Assembly (NCBI RefSeq): GCF_002269345.1
Contig: NZ_CP022889.1
Coordinates: forward strand, 1 to 64,000
Length of the DNA stretch: 64,000 nt
Direction of reading: 5' to 3'
DNA from: Tsuneonella mangrovi
Lineage (GTDB): Bacteria > Pseudomonadota > Alphaproteobacteria > Sphingomonadales > Sphingomonadaceae
Position numbers and translations under genes: made by a program. This document shows, piece by piece, positions 51,684 to 59,991 of this stretch. The notes beneath the pieces were generated by a model. The model saw nothing but the letters and a program-made list of their open reading frames with translations. It did no database searches and was not told the DNA's origin. Numbering within the stretch: position 1 is the first letter of the stretch; every line of letters begins with the position of its first letter.

Positions 51684-53987
51684 CTAAAGCGCCTCCACCT
51701 CAGCCCTGATCCGTTCGACAAGGCCTTCGTTCGCCTTCAGCCGCGTCTCCTCCTCGTCGAGGATCGCGAGGAACGCGCGTTTCTTGAATTCGGCGCAGTC
51801 GCCCGGGTGGAAGCCATCGACGGTAGAACACACCAGGTCGATCATCCGTTCCGCGCCGTGCAAACGGCCCCACAGGTAGTCGTTTTCGCGATAGGCGCGG
51901 GAGAAGAACGCGCCGAAGTTGTAGAATTCGGTGCCGCGCAGCGTTGCCTGCGCGCCGCCCGGGCGGATCGACAGGGCATCGTTCGGGCTGATCCGGTCGA
52001 CCTTGATTGCGTCGAACTCGGTCAGGCCCTCGTTTCGCATCAGTTGGAGCGTGGCGACATCGTAGAACGGGAACCCGAGATAGGTCAGCAACATTCGGCG
52101 GCGTAGCTCGCGCGGCATGTCGCCCAGCGCGGCGCAAAGCATCTCTTCCGCCCGGATGTCGGTTTCGGGCAGCAGCCGATGCTCGCCAAGTGCATCGAGC
52201 ACCGCCCCGGGGTCTTCCATTACCCGCTCGGCCAGCCTGCCGAAATCGGGCCCGAGCGCGGCGGTGTCTTCGCGCGCGAAATAGAGCGCGAGGATTGCAT
52301 AGATCGCGCCGCGCGCTTCCTCGAGCGCGTCGTCGGGAATGTCGGGATCCGCTTCCCATTCGCGCGACAGCCGCCGGGCAAGCAGGCGCAGCCGGCGTAC
52401 GCGAAACGCCAGGTCGTGCGCACGGAAGAACGCGATTGCTTCCGGGGTCGCTCCGCCACCGGCTGCCGACAGTATGTGCAAGCCGCGCTCGTCGAGCTCG
52501 TTGGCCAGCCGCTCGATCACCGCTTCAGGTCCGGGCAGCTTGAGCGACGGTGCGGCAGCAAACACCACGTTGCCCAGCGTCTCGACGATCCCCGCGCGCT
52601 TGGCCTGCGCGTAGGAACTGAAGGCATAACCTGCCTGCTCGGCCGCGGCTTGCTGGGCCTTGGCGCGCCACCCGGCCAGCCTGCGCGGTGTCGGCCGATC
52701 GAAGAACAGCGTCCTGCCGAACAGCTTTTCGACGGTAGTTTCGACTTCGGGCCGTAAGCCCGCCACGATTCGGCGTACGCGGGTCGCTTCGCGCGACTGG
52801 GCTTCGATTGCATCGAGGTTGTCGCGGATCGGCTGTTCGCGCGGGATCGTCGATAGCGAGCCGAAGATGGCGGTAAAAAAACCCACCGGACGGTCGATTT
52901 CGTCCTCGAGCCCCTCGAACCGGTCGGGGTGGGGATCGATGTAGACGAACCGCCGGTCGACCTCGCGCTGCGCGGGGCGCGCCGGCAGCGCCTCGATCGC
53001 GCCTTCGAAGGGTGCGTTGACCAGCACCGACCCGTCGATCAGCGAGACGTGCTCGGCATTTCCCTGGTTCACATGGATCGGCATGACGCGTTCGAGGAAC
53101 TTCTCGCGTCCCGTCCACTCGCGCCCGGTCTGTGCGGCCAGCGCATCGATCTCGGCCAGTTGCAGCGGCGGGAACGCGCCGGGAAAGCTGGCGGTGGCGC
53201 GGGCAGCGAATGTCAGCTCGAGCGGATCGGCGAGCGACCGCCCGGCCTCGTGCGGGGTACGCGACCGGAACGAGACCGGCAATCGGTGCTCGCTCTCTTC
53301 GACTTCCTTCGGGCTGTGCAAGTGAAGCAACGAGAGAAACCCGCGGAAATCGGTCGCGGTCACGATCAGGTCGATCGGGTGGCCGGTCGGCAGCAAGGGC
53401 GCCTCAGCCCGGGATTGCGCCATCGCTGCAAAGGCATCGCTCAGCAGTCGCGAGAACCCCAGGCCCGAAAACGGCGGCTCGAACCATCGCCCGCGGATCA
53501 GGCGCGAAACCTTGCGGCGCACTTCGGTGCGGGTTTCGGGCGCGACGCTTTCCGACACTGCGTTGCCCGGACGGCTGAGCACCCAGCGCACGAACGGCTG
53601 GGCCCAGTACTTGGCAAAGCGCCAGCCGGGTAGCGCTTCGGGGGCGACCAGCTTGTCTGTATCGGCCATCTCCAGCCACAGTTCGGTGAGCGGCTCGAGG
53701 CTCTGGCCCGAATGGATCGCCTGGGCGAGGAAGATGGCGTTGATCCCGCCCGCGCTCGCACCTGTGAGGATGTCTGGCAGCACCCGCAGTTGCAGGTTAT
53801 GCTCGCGCTCGAGGTGGTCGAGCATCTCGCGATAGACCCGCTGTACGCCGCTGTGCGTTTCCTTGCCGTGATACGCGCGGCTGGCACGCGCGAGGTGCCA
53901 AAGTTCCTTGGTGACGCCGTGCATATAGACCGCCAGGCTGACCCCGCCGTAGCAGACCAATGCGATACGAAGTTCCTTTTGGCGCAT
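51684..53987 (-). CDS. Patatin-like phospholipase, DUF3376 type
   Basis: 767 residues from the ATG at 53987; an ATG at 54053 is less likely, as the family begins MRQKELRIALVCYGGVSLAVYMHGVTKELWHL. The patatin Ser is in LTGASAGGINA (GxSxG) and the Asp in SLIDGSVLVNAPF (DGS in place of DGG/A). The long C-terminal half is helical, DUF3376-like. Such proteins are cytoplasmic or peripheral membrane; a lipase role is assumed. It is divergent from radA with a 71-bp gap. Confidence 0.87.
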   Translation of the reverse strand: MRQKELRIALVCYGGVSLAVYMHGVTKELWHLARASRAYHGKETHSGVQRVYREMLDHLEREHNLQLRVLPDILTGASAGGINAIFLAQAIHSGQSLEPLTELWLEMADTDKLVAPEALPGWRFAKYWAQPFVRWVLSRPGNAVSESVAPETRTEVRRKVSRLIRGRWFEPPFSGLGFSRLLSDAFAAMAQSRAEAPLLPTGHPIDLIVTATDFRGFLSLLHLHSPKEVEESEHRLPVSFRSRTPHEAGRSLADPLELTFAARATASFPGAFPPLQLAEIDALAAQTGREWTGREKFLERVMPIHVNQGNAEHVSLIDGSVLVNAPFEGAIEALPARPAQREVDRRFVYIDPHPDRFEGLEDEIDRPVGFFTAIFGSLSTIPREQPIRDNLDAIEAQSREATRVRRIVAGLRPEVETTVEKLFGRTLFFDRPTPRRLAGWRAKAQQAAAEQAGYAFSSYAQAKRAGIVETLGNVVFAAAPSLKLPGPEAVIERLANELDERGLHILSAAGGGATPEAIAFFRAHDLAFRVRRLRLLARRLSREWEADPDIPDDALEEARGAIYAILALYFAREDTAALGPDFGRLAERVMEDPGAVLDALGEHRLLPETDIRAEEMLCAALGDMPRELRRRMLLTYLGFPFYDVATLQLMRNEGLTEFDAIKVDRISPNDALSIRPGGAQATLRGTEFYNFGAFFSRAYRENDYLWGRLHGAERMIDLVCSTVDGFHPGDCAEFKKRAFLAILDEEETRLKANEGLVERIRAEVEAL

Positions 53988-54058
53988 GTCGTGTACTGTG
54001 GCGGGCAAAACGCGTCGAGGCAATTGCGTTCTGCAAATGTTCCGTTTAAGCAAGCCGC

Positions 54059-55420
54059 ATGGCGAAAGTGAAGAAGCGTTACGTCTGCCAGGCTTGCGGC
54101 TCGGTCAGCCATCGTTGGCAGGGCCAGTGTCCCGACTGCGCGGAATGGAACACGCTGAGCGAAGATGCGCCGGCCACGGTGTTCTCGCAAAAGCACGACC
54201 TGTCTAGCGGCGGGCGGCCAGTGATGTTCGAAGCGCTCGACGCCCCGTCGGAGCCGCTGGTGCGTCGCCCGACCGGCCTCGCCGAATTCGACCGTGCGCT
54301 GGGCGGCGGGCTGGTTCCCGGTTCGGCGGTGCTGATGGGCGGCGATCCCGGCATCGGCAAGTCGACCTTGTTATTGCAATCGGCGGCCACGGTGGCGAGG
54401 ACGGGCGCCCAGGCGGTTTACGTCAGCGGGGAAGAAGCTGCCGGTCAGGTGCGCTTGCGGGCATCGCGGCTGGGCCTTGCCGACGCGCCGATCCGGTTGG
54501 CGGCGGCGACTTCGGTGCGCGATATCCTGACTACGCTGGCGCAAGGCGAACCGCCCGCACTGCTGGTGATCGATTCGATCCAGACGATGCATTCCGACAC
54601 CATCGAAGGCGCTCCGGGAACCGTCAGCCAGGTGCGCGGCTGCGCGTTCGAGCTGATACGTTATGCCAAGGAGAACGGCGTTGCGCTGGTGCTGGTCGGC
54701 CACGTCACCAAGGACGGCACGATTGCAGGCCCGCGGGTGCTCGAACACATGGTCGACGTGGTGATGAGCTTCGAAGGCGAGCGCAGCCACCAGTATCGTA
54801 TCCTGCGCGCGCTCAAGAACCGCTTTGGCGCGGTCGACGAAATCGGCGTGTTCGCGATGGCGGGCGATGGGCTGGAAGAGGTTGCCAATCCATCGATGCT
54901 ATTTCTGTCGGGTCGCGAGGAACCGCTCGCTGGAAGCGCGGTGTTCCCGGCACTTGAGGGAACTCGCCCGGTTCTCGTCGAAATTCAGGCGCTGATCGTG
55001 CGCTTGCAATCGGGCGCAACCCCGCGCCGCGCGGTCGTTGGGTGGGACAACGGGCGGCTGGCGATGCTGCTGGCTGTGCTCGAATCGCGTTGCGGGCTCA
55101 ATTTCAGTTCGGCGGAAGTCTACCTCAATGTGGCGGGCGGCTATCGCTTGTCCGATCCGGCAGCCGACGTCGCGGTGGCGGCGGCGCTGGTCTCCGCGCT
55201 GGCCGACAAGCCGCTCGATCGCAATGCGGTGTGGTTCGGTGAAGTTTCGTTGGCCGGGGAAATTCGCCCGGTGGCGCACGGCGGATTGCGCCTGCGCGAA
55301 GCGACAAAGCTCGGATTTTCGGTCGGAAATGGTCCCATCGAACGTGCTGGAAATTCACCCGACCTTAACTATGCTGGGCTTAATCAGTTGGCGGATCTCG
55401 TTGACCGCGTAATGGGATAG
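54059..55420 (+). CDS. radA: DNA repair protein RadA (Sms)
   Basis: 453 residues. N-terminal zinc finger CQACGSVSHRWQGQCPDC; Walker A GGDPGIGKSTLLLQ; the RadA-specific KNRFG motif in LKNRFGAVDEIGVF; and the Lon-like C-domain with SDPAADVAVAAALVSALADKPL. It helps branch migration and processing of recombination intermediates. cvpA follows 23 bp downstream. Confidence 0.97.
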   Translation: MAKVKKRYVCQACGSVSHRWQGQCPDCAEWNTLSEDAPATVFSQKHDLSSGGRPVMFEALDAPSEPLVRRPTGLAEFDRALGGGLVPGSAVLMGGDPGIGKSTLLLQSAATVARTGAQAVYVSGEEAAGQVRLRASRLGLADAPIRLAAATSVRDILTTLAQGEPPALLVIDSIQTMHSDTIEGAPGTVSQVRGCAFELIRYAKENGVALVLVGHVTKDGTIAGPRVLEHMVDVVMSFEGERSHQYRILRALKNRFGAVDEIGVFAMAGDGLEEVANPSMLFLSGREEPLAGSAVFPALEGTRPVLVEIQALIVRLQSGATPRRAVVGWDNGRLAMLLAVLESRCGLNFSSAEVYLNVAGGYRLSDPAADVAVAAALVSALADKPLDRNAVWFGEVSLAGEIRPVAHGGLRLREATKLGFSVGNGPIERAGNSPDLNYAGLNQLADLVDRVMG

Positions 55421-55443
55421 GTTCTACCAGCCGAGCGATCGCA

Positions 55444-55977
55444 ATGACGGGTTTTGACATCATCGTGCTGTGCGTCGTGGGCGTGGCGGCGATTGGCGGC
55501 TTCTCGCGCGGGTTCGTGCAGGAAGTGCTATCGCTGGCCGCATGGGGCCTTGCGATCGTTGCGATCCACAACCTCCACACCCCGCTTTACGAAGCCTTGC
55601 TGCCCTACGTCGACTCGTCGACCGGGGCCGCGACGCTGGCGTTCGCGCTACTGCTGCTGATTCCCTATGCGGGGATGAAGCTGATTGCCGGGCGGTTGGG
55701 CCAGTCGACCCGCATGTCATTCCTCGGCCCGATCGACCGCGTGCTGGGCTTTGGATTCGGCGCGATCAAGGGCGGCATCGTAGTGGTGTGTGCATTTGCC
55801 TTGCTGGTGCTGGGATACGACGCGGTGTGGGGCGTGACCGGTCGCCCGGACTGGATCACACAGGCGCGCACATATCCATTGGTCAATTCGAGCGCCGATG
55901 CGATGGTCCAGCTGATCGATGCCCGGCGGCAATCGCTGCAGTCGGACGACGCGCACTCTCACGTCCGCGGGCAATGA
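55444..55977 (+). CDS. CvpA family membrane protein
   Basis: 177 residues with four hydrophobic segments (about residues 1-20, 28-45, 60-82, 100-125) and the CvpA start TGFDIIVLCVVGVAAIGGFSRGFVQEVLSL. The C-terminus is hydrophilic. CvpA proteins affect colicin V production and envelope stress; exact activity is unknown. The Fe-S scaffold gene begins within its stop codon (ATGA). Confidence 0.88.
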   Translation: MTGFDIIVLCVVGVAAIGGFSRGFVQEVLSLAAWGLAIVAIHNLHTPLYEALLPYVDSSTGAATLAFALLLLIPYAGMKLIAGRLGQSTRMSFLGPIDRVLGFGFGAIKGGIVVVCAFALLVLGYDAVWGVTGRPDWITQARTYPLVNSSADAMVQLIDARRQSLQSDDAHSHVRGQ

Positions 55978-56414
55978 CCGCGCGCAGCGGCGCGAGCCTT
56001 TACACTCCCGAACTCCTGGCGTTGGCGGTTTCGCTGGCCGACTATCCGCTCTCGCCCGACCTGCCGTTGACCGGGAGCGCGCGCTCGCGAACATGCGGCA
56101 GTACGTTGACGATGGCGCTCGAGTGCGACGCGTCGGGGCGAATAGTACGGCTGGGAATGCAGGTCGCCGCCTGTGCGGTGGGACAAGCTGCTGCGGCGCT
56201 GTTCGCGGCAAAAGCGGCAGGCGCGGACCGATCGCACATCGCAGCGACACTGGCCGAATTCGAAAGCTGGCTGGCGGGTGAGGGTGACCTGCCCGACTGG
56301 CCCGGGCTTGCGCCGCTCGTTCCCGCCCGCACCTATCCCGCACGTCACGGCGCGATGGTGCTGCCGTGGAAGGCGGCGCTCGATGCGCTTTCCAACCGGC
56401 AGCGAGGCAGCTAG
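55974..56414 (+). CDS. NifU/IscU-like iron-sulfur scaffold protein
   Basis: 146 residues. The pattern SARSRTCGSTLTMALECDASGRIVRLGMQVAACAVGQAAAAL carries two conserved cysteines in the IscU fold positions (CGS and ACAVGQ), and a LVPARTYPARHGAMVLPWKAALDAL end is common to this sphingomonad-type group. The third canonical Cys of IscU is not obvious, so it may be a non-canonical scaffold. Start overlaps the cvpA stop. Confidence 0.7.
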   Translation: MTARSGASLYTPELLALAVSLADYPLSPDLPLTGSARSRTCGSTLTMALECDASGRIVRLGMQVAACAVGQAAAALFAAKAAGADRSHIAATLAEFESWLAGEGDLPDWPGLAPLVPARTYPARHGAMVLPWKAALDALSNRQRGS

Positions 56415-56453
56415 ACCACCGGCAAAGATCAACCAGGGAGCCGGGTAGCCGAT

Positions 56454-58157
56454 ATGCAAGGGAACGCGAGCGCGAGCATTCACGAGCCCAGCGCGAAGGA
56501 AATCCGGCTGGTCATCGCCGCTTCGTCGGCGGGTACGATCTTCGAATGGTACGATTTCTTCATCTACGGCACGCTCGCGGCGCTGATCGGCAAGGCGTTC
56601 TTCCCGGCGGACAACGAGACGCTTCAGTTGCTGTTGGTGTGGGCCGGGTTCGCGGTCGGGTTCGGTTTTCGCCCGCTCGGCGCGATCCTGTTCGGGTTCC
56701 TCGGCGACCGGTTGGGAAGGAAGTACACCTTCCTCGTCACGGTGACCCTGATGGGCATTGCCACCGCCGGGGTCGGCCTGATCCCGACAGCGGCGACGAT
56801 CGGCCTGGCGGCGCCGATCATCGTGATCGGGCTGCGCATCCTTCAGGGCCTTGCGCTCGGGGGCGAATACGGCGGCGCGGCGATCTACGTGGCCGAGCAC
56901 GCCCCGCCCGAAAAGCGCGGTCTTTACACCAGTTTCATCCAGGCGAGCGTGGTCGGCGGGTTCGTGCTGTCGATCATCGTCGTGATCGGCAGCCGCTGGC
57001 TGATTCCCGCCGAGGATTTTGCCGCGTGGGGCTGGCGCGTTCCGTTCTTGCTTTCGCTGATCCTGCTGGTGATATCGCTGTGGATGCGGCTCAAGCTGAG
57101 CGAAAGCCCGGTGTTCCAGGCGATGAAGGAAGCTGGCGAAACAGCGGGCAACCCGTTCGTCGAAAGCTTCACCTATCCCGGCAACAAGAAGCGGATTTTC
57201 GTCGCGCTGTTCGGGATCACCGGGGTGTTGACGACGATCTGGTACACCGCGTTCTTCTCCGGCCTGTCGTTCCTGCGCGGGCCGATGCGGGTCGACGAAC
57301 AGCTGGTCGAAGTGATCATGCTGATCGGTGGCACGATTTCGATGAGCTTCTACGTGATCGTCGGCAAGTGGTCCGACCGGGTTGGCCGCAAGCTGCCGAT
57401 TGTAATTGGCGCGGCGCTCTCGTTGGTGCTGCTGTTCCCGATATTCTGGGGCATCGGTGCGCTCGCCAATCCGGGGCTCGGCCAGGCGGCACAAAGGGCT
57501 CCGGTGGTCGTGTCGGGTCCTGATTGCCACTACGATCCGTTCGCCAACAAGCAGGCCGCCCCATGTGGGCGATTGTTGCAGGACCTGACCGCGCTTGGCG
57601 TTCCCTACGATATCGCAGCCAAGCCGGCCGGTTTCACCTCGCAGCAGGCCAAGGGCGCGCTCGATCTGTCGATGCAGGTGGGTTACGCGCTCTATCCGCT
57701 CGGCAACGGCGCGAACGGCGTCAACTGGGACGATCCCGCTTCGCACCAGGCGGCGGTGAAGCAGGCGCTGGAAGCGAATGGCTATGACTTCTCGACCCAG
57801 CACCCGCCGTTCGTGCGGGTCGTGGGGATCATTGCGCTGATCTGCGCGCTGGGGATGCTCTCGGCACTGACCTATGGTTCGGTCGCGGCGCTGCTGTCGG
57901 AGATGTTCCCGCCCCAGATTCGCTACAGCTCGATGTCGATCCCGTACCATATCGGCGCTGGCTACCTTGGCGGGTTCCTGCCGCTGATCGCGGGCTACAT
58001 CGTCGCGACGACGGGCAATGCCTATTCCGGGCTGTGGTACACCTGGGTCGTGATGGCGTTCGGCCTCGTCGTGGGGCTGTGGGGCATCAAGGGCGGTCCG
58101 CCGCGCGATTTCGAGGTGTCGGACCACGAACTGCCGGTTTCGGTCGCCAATCCGTGA
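56454..58157 (+). CDS. MFS transporter, metabolite:H+ symporter type, with extra loop
   Basis: 567 residues. Starts with the MHS-type segment ASSAGTIFEWYDFFIYGTLAALIGKAFF, then LGDRLGRKYTF (motif A) and GLALGGEYGGAAIYVAEHAP. About 12 helices. Between the helix near residue 330 and the helix near 460 there is an extracytoplasmic stretch of roughly 110 residues, including two cysteines (GPDCHYDPF and APCGRLL), which ordinary MHS members lack. Related proteins carry dicarboxylates, betaine or shikimate; the cargo here is unknown. alr starts inside its stop codon (GTGA). Confidence 0.85.
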   Translation: MQGNASASIHEPSAKEIRLVIAASSAGTIFEWYDFFIYGTLAALIGKAFFPADNETLQLLLVWAGFAVGFGFRPLGAILFGFLGDRLGRKYTFLVTVTLMGIATAGVGLIPTAATIGLAAPIIVIGLRILQGLALGGEYGGAAIYVAEHAPPEKRGLYTSFIQASVVGGFVLSIIVVIGSRWLIPAEDFAAWGWRVPFLLSLILLVISLWMRLKLSESPVFQAMKEAGETAGNPFVESFTYPGNKKRIFVALFGITGVLTTIWYTAFFSGLSFLRGPMRVDEQLVEVIMLIGGTISMSFYVIVGKWSDRVGRKLPIVIGAALSLVLLFPIFWGIGALANPGLGQAAQRAPVVVSGPDCHYDPFANKQAAPCGRLLQDLTALGVPYDIAAKPAGFTSQQAKGALDLSMQVGYALYPLGNGANGVNWDDPASHQAAVKQALEANGYDFSTQHPPFVRVVGIIALICALGMLSALTYGSVAALLSEMFPPQIRYSSMSIPYHIGAGYLGGFLPLIAGYIVATTGNAYSGLWYTWVVMAFGLVVGLWGIKGGPPRDFEVSDHELPVSVANP

Positions 58158-59194
58158 CAATTCTTCCGCCGCCGACGCTGCGGCTGCGCCTCGACACCGC
58201 CGCGCTGGCAGACAACTGGCGCGCGCTCGACCGGCTTTCGGGCGCTGCGCGAGCGGGTGCGGCCGTCAAGGCTGACGGTTACGGACTGGGCGCTGGGCAG
58301 GTCGTGCCGGTGCTGGCAGAGGCTGGCGCGCGCGACTTCTTCGTCGCTCACTGGAGCGAGGTGCCGGAGGTGATTGCGCACGTTCCGCCAGAGCGGGTCG
58401 CGGTGCTGCACGGGCCATTGCACGACGATGACTGCGCATTTGCGCGCAAGGTTGGCGTTAGGCCGGTCCTGAACAGCCTGGCGCAAGTCGCGCGTTGGCA
58501 AGCGAGCGGGGGCGGGACGTGCGACCTGATGGTCGATACCGGGATCAACCGGCTTGGCGTTCCGGTCAGAGCGCTGGGCGACCCGGTGTTCGCCGGACTC
58601 GAGATCGATACCCTTATGTCGCACCTCGCGTCGGCGGACGAGGATAGCTCTACAAATGCGCTCCAGCTTGCGCGCTTTGCAGAGGTTTGCGCACAAATGC
58701 CCGCGCGTCGCCGGAGCCTGGCCAATAGCGCCGGGATTGCGCTAGGTCCGGACTACGCGTTCGACGTCACCCGGCCCGGCCTGGCACTCTACGGAGGGGT
58801 TCCGCGAGCCGAGCTGGCTGGCGAGATCAAGGCCGTCGCCCATCCCGAAGCGGCGATCCTGCAGGTACGCGAACTGAAGGCTGGCGACGGCGTAGGCTAT
58901 AACCACGCCTTCATCGCACCACGGACGATGCGCGCTGGAGTGGTTTCGCTCGGTTATGCCGACGGTTTCCTGAGGAGCTGGGGCGAAGCGGGTGCATTGA
59001 GCCACAAGGGGCGCAGCCTGCCGCTGCTCGGCAAGGTGTCGATGGACATGGTGGTGGTCGATCTCACGCACGCGCCCGAGATTTCCGAAGGCGATTGGCT
59101 GTCGGTCCCCTACGATCTTCCCGCTGCCGCTCATACGACCGGGCTCACCCAATACGAATTGCTGACGGTGCTCGGGCGACGATTTCGACGCTAG
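58154..59194 (+). CDS. alr: Alanine racemase
   Basis: 346 residues from a GTG overlapping the transporter stop. The PLP Lys is Lys39 in GAAVKADGYGLGAGQV. TGINRLGVPV, NSAGIALG, RPGLALYGGVP, GVGYNHAFIAPRTMRAGVVSLGYADGF and GKVSMDMVVVDLT are family motifs, including the catalytic-side Tyr of the second domain. It makes D-Ala for peptidoglycan. Coupling to an MHS transporter is unusual. Confidence 0.93.
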   Translation: MTILPPPTLRLRLDTAALADNWRALDRLSGAARAGAAVKADGYGLGAGQVVPVLAEAGARDFFVAHWSEVPEVIAHVPPERVAVLHGPLHDDDCAFARKVGVRPVLNSLAQVARWQASGGGTCDLMVDTGINRLGVPVRALGDPVFAGLEIDTLMSHLASADEDSSTNALQLARFAEVCAQMPARRRSLANSAGIALGPDYAFDVTRPGLALYGGVPRAELAGEIKAVAHPEAAILQVRELKAGDGVGYNHAFIAPRTMRAGVVSLGYADGFLRSWGEAGALSHKGRSLPLLGKVSMDMVVVDLTHAPEISEGDWLSVPYDLPAAAHTTGLTQYELLTVLGRRFRR

Positions 59195-59200
59195 CCAATC

Positions 59201-59270
59201 AAGCAGCATTGCAACGCTTTGCTGCACCACAGGCGGTGCAGCATTTGTTGCGCTGCACATGCTGCAAGTG
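59201..59270. promoter_or_regulatory. TGC/GCA-rich operator array upstream of phaR
   Basis: GCTGCACC (59221-59228) and GGTGCAGC (59235-59242) are a perfect inverted repeat. TTGC...GCAA at 59248-59267 and AGCAGCATTGCAA to its left add more half-sites. PhaR proteins bind TGC-rich sequences and repress their own gene, so an autoregulatory operator is likely. Confidence 0.65.
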
Positions 59271-59314
59271 CTAATGCCGGGGTTTCGCAGCACGCTCCGG
59301 AGAGGTGAGTCGGA

Positions 59315-59896
59315 ATGTCCAGGAAATCGACCAACGGTGACGACGCGGTCATCATCAAGAAATACGCCAACCGCCGTCTCTATAACACCGCCTCCTCAAG
59401 CTACATCACGCTCGACGATCTGTCGCGAATGACTCGCGAAGGGGTGGACTTCAAGGTGCTCGACGCCAAGTCGGGGGAAGACATCACCCATTCGATCCTC
59501 ACCCAGATCATCATGGAAGAGGAATCGAGCGGTTCCGAACCGCTGCTGCCGATCAGTTTCCTGCGCCAACTCATCACGATGTACGGCAATTCGATGCAGG
59601 CGATAATGCCGAGCTATCTCGAAGCGATGATGACCAATTTCAGCGAGAACCAGGCCAAGCTGCGCGAGGCATTCAAGCAAGGTGCGGGCGACAACCCGCT
59701 CGCCAAGATGGCCGAAACCAACATGGCAATGATGCGCGCTGCCGCCGAGGCGTTCATTCCCGGCAAGGGCGCGAAAAAGCCGGCAGCCAGCGCTTCCAAG
59801 GCAAGCGAGCCGTCTGCCGATGCTAGCGCCGAACTGGCAGAACTGCGCGCGCAGATGGCGGCGATGCAGAAGAAGCTCGACCAGCTCGGCAAGTAA
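59315..59896 (+). CDS. phaR: Polyhydroxyalkanoate synthesis repressor PhaR
   Basis: 193 residues. The N-terminal DNA/PHA-binding domain is IIKKYANRRLYNTASSSYITLDDLSRMTREGVDFKVLDAKSGEDITHSIL, followed by the PHB accumulation regulatory domain (EEESSGSEPLLPISFLRQLI) and a coiled-coil C-terminus (ELAELRAQMAAMQKKLDQLGK). It senses PHA granules and controls phasin synthesis. No phaC, phaZ or phasin gene is in the window. Confidence 0.94.
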   Translation: MSRKSTNGDDAVIIKKYANRRLYNTASSSYITLDDLSRMTREGVDFKVLDAKSGEDITHSILTQIIMEEESSGSEPLLPISFLRQLITMYGNSMQAIMPSYLEAMMTNFSENQAKLREAFKQGAGDNPLAKMAETNMAMMRAAAEAFIPGKGAKKPAASASKASEPSADASAELAELRAQMAAMQKKLDQLGK

Positions 59897-59991
59897 TCGG
59901 CGCGATTTTCGCCGCGAATAGGCACTGGACCCGCCCCGTCAGGCGCGGCTAGTGCCGCCCGGTCATACCTACCAGCAAAGAACCGCAACCA

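Noticed and set aside
55959-58160. 733-codon open frame on the minus strand
   Set aside because: It lies opposite the MHS transporter and Fe-S scaffold genes, is full of Arg/His/Asp runs and has no recognisable domain. It is an antisense frame produced by the GC-rich codon pattern.
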